Assembly (NCBI RefSeq): GCF_000817735.3
Contig: NZ_JTJC03000004.1
Location: 62,001-126,000, forward strand
DNA length: 64,000 bases
Reading direction: 5' to 3'
Origin: Scytonema millei VB511283
GTDB lineage: Bacteria > Cyanobacteriota > Cyanobacteriia > Cyanobacteriales > Chroococcidiopsidaceae
Position 1 is the stretch's first letter, and every line of letters starts with the position of its first letter. The position numbers and the translations under genes were made by a program. This document shows, in pieces, positions 57,533 to 64,000 of the stretch. The notes under the pieces were generated by a model, which ran no database searches, was not told the origin of the DNA, and saw only the letters and a program-made list of their open reading frames with translations.

Positions 57533-60500
57533 ATGTGGGAAATCGCAGAAATAGCAAAACAATTTGACTTCGCAAATCTTTACTTAGCACAAGTTATAAC
57601 GACTGAAGAAATTCTGACTCCAGAAGAAGCTGCTGCCATTTTTTCTGGACCGCAATTCTTGGTGGCATTAATTGCAGGTGTAGTGATGGCGTTTGCCTTT
57701 CAACTCCTGTTAACTAACTTTTCCGTGGCTCTAGGTATTTCCGCGTTAGGTGGGGGAGATGCTGACGATACGGATAATTTAGGCAACACAGTTCGCACAA
57801 TCTCAACCGCAGTGGGTCTGTTGGCTTTATCCACTGGTGGCGTAGCTCTGTTCGCGGCTAGTTTTTTAGCAGTGAAGCTGAGTTTAGTCAGCAGTGCGGT
57901 ATTAGGAGCAATTATTGGGGTAGTTATTTGGTCTACCTACTTTTCCATTTTGGTGTGGTTAGGCTCAACTACAGTCGGTTCGCTGATCGGCTCTTTAGTC
58001 AGCACTGCTACCTCTGGCTTTCAAGGACTGGTAGGGACAGCAGCTACCGCTTTGGGTGCTAATGCAGCCAAGAACCAAGCTGTGGATACGGCTGAAGCGA
58101 TCGCCGCCGCAGTTCGGCAAGAATTCACTACAGGACTCGACCCAGACGCGATCGGTAAGACATTGCAAAAGTCTTTGGGAAATTTGCAACTACCACAACT
58201 GAATCTAGACGAGATTCGCGGTCAGTTTGAAACAATTCTCAACAGCTCGGATTTAAAATCTGTGGCTGATAGCGATTTGCTACGTAACATTAACCGCGAG
58301 ACATTTGCAGATTTGGTCAGCGATCGCACGGACTTATCCAAACAAGACGTGAATCGGATTGTAGACCAGTTGCAAGGAGTTTGGCAGCAGGCGATCGGCA
58401 AAGGTGAAGCAGATCCACAAGCTCAATTAAGTCAATTTATTCAAGAAGCTTCTCCCGAACAACTCAATTCCAGCGATTTGAGCGAAAAACTGGAACAACT
58501 GGTACAAACAAGTCAATCGAACGGGAAGCAAAGCAACGGTTGGGGAAATCGAGCCGTGCAATTGGGTGTCAGCGCCTTGACAACAGCAGTACTCGAAAGA
58601 ACTAATCTGGCTGGGGTTGATGTGGAGAATATTTCTGGTCAACTGCAAAAGTTCGTCGATAAGTTACCAGAAGTAGACCGAGAAAAGATTTCCGGTCAGT
58701 TACAGCAATTTAAACAGCAGGTGCAACAGCAAGCACAAAAACTACCAGCACTGCCAAATAGCACCATCCGCAGCGATGTAGATGACTATTTGCTGAAATC
58801 TTACCCGTGGCATCTCAACCGCGAAACGATTAAGCAAGAATTTAGAGATGTTATCTACGATCCGCAAGCCGATCCAAGTAAAGTCAAACGAGAGCTGGAG
58901 CAGTTGGACAAAGATTATTTCGTTCAAAAGCTGAATCAGCGTGGCGATTTACTTGAGAACAAAGTCCAAGAAGTTGCTCAGCAACTAGAAGAGATCCGCA
59001 GCGAGATTTTAGCTACGGTTTCTGCTGGTGCGTCACAAGCGCAATCGCAAGACCTGCGCAGCCGTGTAGAAAATTATCTGCGATCGACTGGCAAGGAAGA
59101 ACTAAATCCTGAAGGAATTCAACGTGACTTCCAAACTCTTCTAGAAGATCCAGAAGCGGGTGTGGAAACACTCAGCGATCGCCTATCGCAATTCGATCGC
59201 GATACTTTGGTACAACTGCTCAAACAGCGCCAGGATATTAGCGAAGAGGAAGTAAATAATATTGTCGGTCAACTCGAAAGCACTCGCGATCGCGTTGTTA
59301 ACCGTGCCAAAGAATTGCAAGAACAGGCGCAAGCCAAAGCAACAGAAATACGACAAAAAGTAGAAGAATATCTTCGCAACACCAATAAAGAAGAACTCAA
59401 CCCTGAAGGGATCGAGCGCGATTTTCGCACCTTGCTAGAAGATCCGCAAGTGGGAATTTCTGTATTACGCTCAAGATTATCGCAGTTCGATCGCGAAACT
59501 TTAGTTGCTCTACTTTCGCAACGTCAAGATTTGAGCGAGGAGCAAATAAATCAAACTCTCGATCGCCTCGAATCAGTCCGCGATAATATCTTACAAGCAC
59601 CGCAACAGCTAGCAGGTAAAGCCAAAGAGCAATACGACAAAACGACAACGGCGATCGCTGAATATCTGCGTAACACCAACTTAGAGGAACTCGATCCTGA
59701 AGGAATCCAGCAGGATTTGCGTAAAGTATTGTCAGATCCTCAAGAGGGAGGCATGGCACTGCGCGATCGCTTGTCTCACGTCGATCGGGAAACCTTGGTA
59801 AAACTGCTATCGCAACGGCAAGACTTGAGCGAAGAACAAGTCAATCGGGCGATCGACTCTGTGGAAGAAGCAATCAACAGCATTGTCCAAGCACCGCGCC
59901 GTTTGGCAAGCCGCGTCCAACAGCAGGCGAGCGATTTTGAGGCAACTTTAGAAGGTTACTTGCGGAATACGAATAAAGAAGAACTCAATCCCGATAGCAT
60001 TAAGCGCGACTTGCAACTATTGCTCAACGATCCCCGCGCTGGATTGGGTACTTTAGGCGATCGCCTCTCGCACTTCGATCGTTCGACGATTGTGGCTTTA
60101 CTGTCTCAAAGAGAAGATATCTCGGAAGAAGAAGCAAATCAAATTGTCGATCGCATCCTTGCCGTACGCGATTCTGTTGCCGAGCAAATTGAGAAAATTC
60201 AGCGTAGCGTGCAATCAGTTGTCGATGGGGTGTTCGAGCGCCTGCGTAACTACCTCAACTCGTTAGAGCGTCCCGAACTCAACTATGAAGGAATTCAGCA
60301 AGACTTCACGACCTTGTTTGACGATCCGCAAGCGGGATTTGAGGCTCTACGCAATCGTTTGAGCCAATTCGATCGCGACACGCTAATCGCCGTGTTGAGT
60401 TCCCGCGAAGATATTTCCCCAGCCGATGCCGAGCGGATTGTGGGTCAAATTGAAGGTACGCGCGATCGCGTTCTGCATCAAGCCGAACGCATTCAACAAG

Positions 60501-60673
60501 AAACGCAAAAACGGCTAGAAGCTTTGAAACAACAAGCTCAGGCAACAGCAATAGAAACCAAAAAAGCCGCAGCTGGTGCAGCTTGGTGGTTGTTTAGTAC
60601 GGCTCTAACTTCTCTTGCCGCATCTGCGATCGCCGGAGCGTTAGCCGTGAACGGGATCGGCGGATTGTTTTAA
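57533..60673 (+). CDS. membrane protein with about seven 98-residue repeats
   Basis: The chosen start is ATG 57533 with GGAG eight bases upstream; TTG 57503 and ATG 57515 are in frame. The 1046-residue protein has three or four hydrophobic helices in the first 150 residues, a long soluble part, and a hydrophobic C-terminal segment (about 1015-1046). The soluble part holds five repeats with an exact 98-residue (294 bp) step from residue 511, with core EELNPEGI, DFRTLLEDP, RLSQFDRETLVALLSQR and DLSEEQVN, plus two older copies upstream. Linkers are coiled and Gln/Ala rich. No family with known function is recognised. Confidence 0.8.
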   Translation: MWEIAEIAKQFDFANLYLAQVITTEEILTPEEAAAIFSGPQFLVALIAGVVMAFAFQLLLTNFSVALGISALGGGDADDTDNLGNTVRTISTAVGLLALSTGGVALFAASFLAVKLSLVSSAVLGAIIGVVIWSTYFSILVWLGSTTVGSLIGSLVSTATSGFQGLVGTAATALGANAAKNQAVDTAEAIAAAVRQEFTTGLDPDAIGKTLQKSLGNLQLPQLNLDEIRGQFETILNSSDLKSVADSDLLRNINRETFADLVSDRTDLSKQDVNRIVDQLQGVWQQAIGKGEADPQAQLSQFIQEASPEQLNSSDLSEKLEQLVQTSQSNGKQSNGWGNRAVQLGVSALTTAVLERTNLAGVDVENISGQLQKFVDKLPEVDREKISGQLQQFKQQVQQQAQKLPALPNSTIRSDVDDYLLKSYPWHLNRETIKQEFRDVIYDPQADPSKVKRELEQLDKDYFVQKLNQRGDLLENKVQEVAQQLEEIRSEILATVSAGASQAQSQDLRSRVENYLRSTGKEELNPEGIQRDFQTLLEDPEAGVETLSDRLSQFDRDTLVQLLKQRQDISEEEVNNIVGQLESTRDRVVNRAKELQEQAQAKATEIRQKVEEYLRNTNKEELNPEGIERDFRTLLEDPQVGISVLRSRLSQFDRETLVALLSQRQDLSEEQINQTLDRLESVRDNILQAPQQLAGKAKEQYDKTTTAIAEYLRNTNLEELDPEGIQQDLRKVLSDPQEGGMALRDRLSHVDRETLVKLLSQRQDLSEEQVNRAIDSVEEAINSIVQAPRRLASRVQQQASDFEATLEGYLRNTNKEELNPDSIKRDLQLLLNDPRAGLGTLGDRLSHFDRSTIVALLSQREDISEEEANQIVDRILAVRDSVAEQIEKIQRSVQSVVDGVFERLRNYLNSLERPELNYEGIQQDFTTLFDDPQAGFEALRNRLSQFDRDTLIAVLSSREDISPADAERIVGQIEGTRDRVLHQAERIQQETQKRLEALKQQAQATAIETKKAAAGAAWWLFSTALTSLAASAIAGALAVNGIGGLF

Positions 60674-60678
60674 CCAAA

Positions 60679-60705
60679 TAGAGACGCGATCGAATCGCGT
60701 CTCTA
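60679..60705 (+). terminator. 12-bp perfect hairpin
   Basis: TAGAGACGCGAT and its exact complement are separated by CGA, 5 bp after the repeat-protein stop. No T-run follows. AGAGACGCGAT-type palindromes are frequent in cyanobacterial gaps, so this may be a repeat element as much as a terminator. Confidence 0.5.
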
Positions 60706-60737
60706 CAGCCTTGAAACTTTGAAATTGGAGCAAAAAA

Positions 60738-61472
60738 ATGACTTTAGGCTACCACAGACGAGCAGTAGGCACATTTGAGCGGCGTAAAGATGCGGAACGC
60801 GCCCTGAATGAATTAAAGCGTTCTGGTTTTGGGATGGGTCGGGTTTCCATCATCGCTCAAGATGCAGACAGCAAACCTGATATTGCTGGTGTAGATGTAG
60901 AGGATCGCGATCGCGTCGGTAACAAAGCTGATGAGGGCGCAGCAACCGGGGCGGTGACAGGCGGAGTTTTGGGCGGACTGACTGGCTTACTGATTGGACT
61001 AGGCACTTTAGCAATTCCTGGTGTTGGTCCAGTGATGCTAGCGGGCGAAGTTGCTACAGCCCTAGCTACAACTGCGGCTGGTGGTGCGATTGGTGCGGCT
61101 GCGGGCGGTTTGCTAGGCGCACTAATTGGCTTGGGGATTCCCGAGGAAAGAGCCAAAGTTTACAGCGATCGCGTTTCTAGAGGACATTATTTAGTTATTG
61201 TGGATGGCACTGACGACGAAATCGCCCACGCAGCCAGAATTCTCGGCAGTAGCGGGATTCAAGAATGGGGTGTATATAACAACCCAAATGCGACCAATAC
61301 CCGCACCGATGTTGTGACTGATGTAGAGCGCGTGAATTGGACTAGACAGGCTTACCGCACTGAAGGCGTTGTCAATAACGTCAATACCGCTAACCCCACC
61401 TACCGCGCCGAAGCCAGTGTTGACGACACTCCTGAAGTCATTATTGTCGATCGTCGGGACGAGACTCACTGA
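60738..61472 (+). CDS. general stress protein with glycine-zipper domain (YflT-like)
   Basis: A 244-residue protein. Residues 5-60 resemble the heat-induced stress protein YflT domain (AVGTFERRKDAERALNELKR, VSIIAQD). Residues 65-145 are Gly/Ala-rich hydrophobic (GAVTGGVLGGLTGLLIGLG and GGAIGAAAGGLLGALIGLG), two glycine-zipper helices that can span a membrane. A short domain (SRGHYLVIVDGTDDEIAHAA) and an acidic tail follow. Such proteins are induced by desiccation, salt or heat in cyanobacteria. A clear terminator follows at 61540. Confidence 0.85.
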   Translation: MTLGYHRRAVGTFERRKDAERALNELKRSGFGMGRVSIIAQDADSKPDIAGVDVEDRDRVGNKADEGAATGAVTGGVLGGLTGLLIGLGTLAIPGVGPVMLAGEVATALATTAAGGAIGAAAGGLLGALIGLGIPEERAKVYSDRVSRGHYLVIVDGTDDEIAHAARILGSSGIQEWGVYNNPNATNTRTDVVTDVERVNWTRQAYRTEGVVNNVNTANPTYRAEASVDDTPEVIIVDRRDETH

Positions 61473-61539
61473 ACCAGCAGAGTATTGACTGGTTCCAGGT
61501 AATGCCTGCATTTGCCCCCGGAAAGCTGTTTGAAGAGAT

Positions 61540-61563
61540 AGTAGCTCCCAGTAGCTACTTTTT
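61540..61563 (+). terminator. Rho-independent terminator
   Basis: AGTAGCT and AGCTACT form a 7-bp stem with loop CCCAGT, followed by TTTTC. It lies 68 bp after the stress-protein stop in the right orientation. Confidence 0.75.
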
Positions 61564-61635
61564 CTAATTAGGGTAGGTGAAGTTAGCTACTTGAGAAGTG
61601 ATGAAGAGCGATCGCTCTGGTTCTAAACAATAGCT

Positions 61636-61842
61636 TCAGCTTGCTAGATCGATCGAAGCATCTCGGTGAAATCGAACCACTCGTGAGAGTGAAATTCGAT
61701 AATTGGTGGAAGGACATACTGTCAGTGCGATACTATCTCGCTCGGAAACTAGTATTTGCTTGACAGTACAGGCTTGTCTTTTGTTATTGCAGTAAGCAAT
61801 AATGCGATCGCCGATTTGAATATCCAATACTTGAATTTTCAT
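61636..61842 (-). CDS. small protein of unknown function, 68 residues
   Basis: A compact beta-rich sequence: VLDIQIGDRIIAYCNNKRQA, CTVKQILVSERDSIALTV, YRISLSRVVRF. The order (GD-x-I strand, turn, strands) looks like a small barrel of SH3 or KOW type, which could bind nucleic acid; that is inference. It is leftward and about 100 bp downstream of rpsU, possibly in the same transcript. Confidence 0.65.
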   Translation of the reverse strand: MKIQVLDIQIGDRIIAYCNNKRQACTVKQILVSERDSIALTVCPSTNYRISLSRVVRFHRDASIDLAS

Positions 61843-61945
61843 GACTTTGCTCTGTTAGGGTTTTCCTAACATTTGCTAAATTCCGTATGTGGTACAACAA
61901 TGATGTCATTTCAATCTGGAAAAACTGAAATTTCAGACAGCTAGC

Positions 61946-62134
61946 TTAGTAGCGGGAACGTCTTTTACGCTGCTTATGCTTAGCGAGTTCCTTACGTTTA
62001 TGTTTTTCAATTGGCGTTTCAAAGTGACGATGTTTCTTGATGTCTAAAAAAATCCCTGCTTTAGAAACTTCGCGCTTAAATCGACGCAAGGCTGACTCAA
62101 TTCCTTCATTTTCACCCAAAATAATTTGTGCCAT
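61946..62134 (-). CDS. rpsU: 30S ribosomal protein S21
   Basis: A 62-residue, very basic protein with the S21 pattern [20 protein letters not shown], followed by a Lys/Arg tail ending KQRKRRSRY. It binds the 30S subunit near the anti-Shine-Dalgarno region and helps initiation. In cyanobacteria rpsU often stands behind an rbp gene, as here (130 bp), and is co-regulated with it in the cold; that link is from the literature on Anabaena. A terminator hairpin lies between them. Confidence 0.95.
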   Translation of the reverse strand: MAQIILGENEGIESALRRFKREVSKAGIFLDIKKHRHFETPIEKHKRKELAKHKQRKRRSRY

Positions 62135-62207
62135 CTATTCTCCTCTCAATTGAGTAAATTAGGATAGAATTTGGGCAATTTATCCTGAAATTAAGTTGTT
62201 AGCAAAA

Positions 62208-62232
62208 AAGGGTAGACTCCCGATCTACCCTT
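62208..62232 (-). terminator. Rho-independent terminator after rbpA
   Basis: On the minus strand AAGGGTAGA and TCTACCCTT form a 9-bp stem with a 7-base loop, and the 3' arm runs into six T residues. It is 32 bp after the rbpA stop and 74 bp before the rpsU start. It could make rpsU expression depend on read-through or its own promoter. Confidence 0.85.
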
Positions 62233-62264
62233 AAACCTTAGAGTTAAATTATCTGTCTTAAAGC

Positions 62265-62561
62265 TTAGTAGCGACCAGAGAAATTACCTCTGCGATTACC
62301 ACCGAATGAGCTTCTGTCTTCTCTAGGCTTTGCCTTATTAACCTTCAGGTTGCGCCCCATCCATTCAGCACCATCAAGAGCATCAATGGCAGCTGTTTCT
62401 TCAGTATCTGTATCCATTTCCACAAACGCAAAGCCGCGCATCCGACCAGTTTCGCGATCGGTTGGGAGTTGCACCCGCTTTACAGAACCGTACTCTGCAA
62501 AAGCAGCACTGAGGTCTTCTTGCGTTACCTCGTATGATAAATTGCCGACATATATAGACAT
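62265..62561 (-). CDS. rbpA: RNA-binding protein, single RRM domain (Rbp family)
   Basis: A 98-residue protein with RNP2 (IYVGNL) and RNP1 (RGFAFVEM) motifs and a short Gly/Arg-rich tail (GGNRRGNFSGRY), as in cold-induced cyanobacterial Rbp proteins. It binds RNA and acts in cold adaptation and mRNA location or stability. The 420 bp leader region upstream is long, in keeping with cold regulation by the 5' untranslated region, which is known for Anabaena rbpA genes. Confidence 0.93.
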   Translation of the reverse strand: MSIYVGNLSYEVTQEDLSAAFAEYGSVKRVQLPTDRETGRMRGFAFVEMDTDTEETAAIDALDGAEWMGRNLKVNKAKPREDRSSFGGNRRGNFSGRY

Positions 62562-62950
62562 ATGATTGTCTCCAAAATCAAAAGGTGTAGAGATTTAGAT
62601 TTCGGAGAGAAGCCTGTTAATTTTAAAAACAAACGATATAACCGAATTTTAGTCTCAGTAAATATATTAGCGCACTATTGAACTCTCGCACGAGAGCGAT
62701 CGCGTCGGAATGGGCGTATTAATACATCTTAGTTAGTAATAAAAGACCTTCGCCATCTTTTAACGAGCTGTGTAAACGATCCCTCCGGCATCGCTAGATG
62801 TATGCGCTCAAAAGCCTTTGGTGCTTTGTTTTGTGGAACTTTCCTCTTGCTTTATATAGTTGGAATCTAGTCAAAAGATACATAACTCCGATTGAGTGCG
62901 GTCAAGACTAGTCGTTGAAATATTCAAGCAGATCGACAGAAATATTTTGT
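62562..62950. other. long divergent upstream region of rbpA
   Basis: About 390 bp without genes. It should hold the rbpA promoter and leader on the minus strand and the upstream part of the next rightward promoter. AT-rich near rbpA. No other feature is recognised. Confidence 0.55.
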
Positions 62951-62956
62951 TATAAT
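62948..62956 (+). promoter_or_regulatory. extended -10 promoter (TGTTATAAT)
   Basis: A perfect TATAAT at 62951-62956 is preceded by TG at the extended -10 position. It is 30 bp before the ATG of the next small gene. No good -35 box is seen 17 bp upstream. Confidence 0.55.
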
Positions 62957-62985
62957 AATTTACATACGCTTACACGAGGGCATCC

Positions 62986-63165
62986 ATGCGCTACACCGAT
63001 AAAGAAGGGAATACCCTCAACCTGAATGAATGTATGACTGCCGATAGCTTCTTGATGGAGCCTGATGTTTATACCTGCGAACCACTGGAAATGCATTTCA
63101 ACCAAAAAGGAGATCTCAAAGCAGGAAAGAGACCGAAGAAAGCAGTAGTTAGCAAATCTTTGTAG
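62986..63165 (+). CDS. small hypothetical protein, 59 residues
   Basis: ATG to TAG with GAGG six bases upstream and an extended -10 promoter before it. The sequence (MRYTDKEGNTLNLNECMTAD, SFLMEPDVYTCEPLEMHF, then a Lys-rich tail) has normal composition. I do not recognise a family. It lies 113 bp before nblA in the same direction and may share its transcript. Confidence 0.6.
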   Translation: MRYTDKEGNTLNLNECMTADSFLMEPDVYTCEPLEMHFNQKGDLKAGKRPKKAVVSKSL

Positions 63166-63254
63166 TGGCGATTAGCCCAGTATGACAATAGCGAGCGAAC
63201 TAGGTATCTAACCTCAGACAAAGATATCTAGCTAGACTCGATCTTCTAGTTTTC

Positions 63255-63273
63255 GCCCCAGTGGGGCAGGAGT
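63255..63273 (+). promoter_or_regulatory. GC hairpin next to the nblA ribosome binding site
   Basis: GCCCC and GGGGC (63255-63259 and 63263-63267) form a 5-bp all-GC stem with a 3-base loop, directly before AGGAG (63269-63273). It could affect access to, or stability near, the nblA start. Confidence 0.4.
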
Positions 63274-63278
63274 CAGCG

Positions 63279-63458
63279 ATGAATCAGCCGATTAAATTAT
63301 CTGTAGAGCAAGAATTTAGCCTCAGAAGCTTTGCCGACCAAGTGCAGCAGATGTCCCGCGAACAAGCCCAGGAATTTTTGATTGTGCTGCATAAGCAGAT
63401 GATAATTCAGAAAACAATGTACCAGGAATTTCTGAAGCATGAGTGGCATCTGGACTAG
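63279..63458 (+). CDS. nblA: phycobilisome degradation protein NblA
   Basis: The chosen start is ATG 63279 with AGGAG five bases upstream; a GTG lies six codons earlier. The 59-residue protein matches NblA: IKLSVEQEFSLRSFADQVQQ, then MSREQAQEFLIVLHKQMI and YQEFLKHEW. NblA is a small helical dimer that targets phycobiliproteins to the Clp protease during nutrient starvation. It confirms a phycobilisome-bearing host. A GC hairpin stands before its ribosome binding site, and a truncated gene fragment follows its stop in the same frame. Confidence 0.95.
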   Translation: MNQPIKLSVEQEFSLRSFADQVQQMSREQAQEFLIVLHKQMIIQKTMYQEFLKHEWHLD

Positions 63459-63908
63459 GATCGCGCTTTTGGGGCAGAGCTGGTGAGAAAGCGCCTCCAA
63501 AACCTCTATCTACCTGCTTTATCCGATATATCTGGTGGTAATTCAATCTCTTTTGAAGCTGTGCGGCTACAGCTAATAGCCAACAATCGGGTGCAGATTT
63601 GGACTAATGCCAATCTAAGCAATGGCGAACTCGTGCCGATTAGTCTGAGTGCAACCATAACCATCGAGCGACGATGCCGCCTTGCTTTTTGCGAACCGAA
63701 GTTTGAAGCAGATAGCGTACCAGAATCTCGACGAGAAATCTCTCAAACCCTAAGCATCATATTGGTAGAGATTTTAGATCGCATGATCCATTTGGATCGC
63801 TTCGATCTCGATGGCATCACGATCCGACTCAACCAATTGGAAACCCAAGAAAAACTATTGATTTTCAGGGGCTACGCCCAAATTGAGCGCATCCCCGCCA
63901 ACTCCTAG
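63459..63908 (+). pseudogene. 5'-truncated DUF2993 (LmeA-like) gene fragment
   Basis: Right after the nblA TAG, in the same frame, the sequence continues DRAFGAELVRKRLQNLYL and ends ITIRLNQLETQEKLLIFRGY and AQIERIP. These match the second half of cyanobacterial DUF2993/LmeA-type lipid-binding proteins (from memory: N-R-A-F, L-Q-N-L and a late R-L-x-x-L-E). The N-terminal half and signal peptide are absent. A GTG at 63483 could start a 141-residue product. It is either a remnant or a short paralog. Confidence 0.55.
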
Positions 63909-63920
63909 TTTGCTAGTAAA

Positions 63921-64000
63921 TCAGGTGCTGACGTGCATCAGTGCTTTAACTGGTAGCGTCGCTTCTGCCAGTGGATCGTAGCCTAGCTGCTGGGTAATTC
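63921..64000 (-). CDS. C-terminus of an unidentified leftward gene (cut by window)
   Basis: One minus-strand frame is open from the window edge to a TGA at 63921 and ends TLPVKALMHVST. Composition is protein-like, but only about 26 codons are seen, so the call is tentative. Confidence 0.35.
   Translation of the reverse strand, partial: ITQQLGYDPLAEATLPVKALMHVST

Noticed and set aside
63456-63458. TAG after nblA as a recoded codon (pyrrolysine or programmed read-through)
   Set aside because: The nblA product has the normal length at this stop, and no recoding signal is seen; a gene fusion scar is simpler.

Overview
The window looks like chromosomal DNA of a cyanobacterium. The octamer GCGATCGC (HIP1) and its halves occur throughout. 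The right end carries three cyanobacterial hallmarks: an RRM gene (rbpA type) followed by rpsU, and nblA for phycobilisome breakdown. A HepC/HepA-like gene set is typical of heterocyst-forming cyanobacteria and their close relatives such as Chroococcidiopsis; that placement is a tentative inference. I found no tRNA, rRNA, CRISPR array or intact insertion sequence.

0-15 kb, carbohydrate and redox functions. A leftward run encodes a Tat-exported GMC oxidoreductase, a GH63-type glycosidase, a MIP channel and a glucose-dehydrogenase-like SDR; the last two genes overlap by 4 bp. After a 1 kb AT-rich gap come, rightward, the debranching enzyme GlgX, an N-acylglucosamine-2-epimerase-like enzyme with a C-terminal STAS domain, and a two-gene signalling unit (receiver fused to thioredoxin-reductase-like oxidoreductase, then cNMP-domain histidine kinase).

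15-51 kb, a large exopolysaccharide/capsule locus. It holds about 14 glycosyltransferase-type genes, nucleotide-sugar genes (gmd, rfbB), a HepC-like sugar transferase, a HepA-like ABC exporter, a Wzy/O-antigen-ligase-like membrane protein, a beta-helix secreted protein and a 2OG-oxygenase-like protein. Two sub-pathways stand out. One is metK-metF-methyltransferase, with 4-bp overlaps at both junctions, apparently a methyl-supply operon for sugar methylation. The other is a full CMP-Kdo route (kdsD, kdsB, kdsA, kdsC) followed by a polysialyltransferase-like enzyme. Two dispersed sequence motifs, one in seven copies and one in three, occur only in this region and are candidate operators.

52-61.6 kb, stress-related genes: a PadR-like regulator, a long HTH protein beside a 22-bp tandem repeat, a PRC-barrel/DUF2382 protein, a lipoprotein, a membrane protein with about seven 98-residue repeats, and a glycine-zipper stress protein. 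A pair of 30-bp inverted heptamer arrays lies between two of these genes.

61.6-64 kb: a small conserved-looking protein, rpsU, rbpA, a 59-residue protein, nblA and, directly after nblA in the same frame, a 5'-truncated DUF2993-like fragment. Starts were moved from the longest open frame where a ribosome binding site or family alignment favoured another codon; each case is noted.
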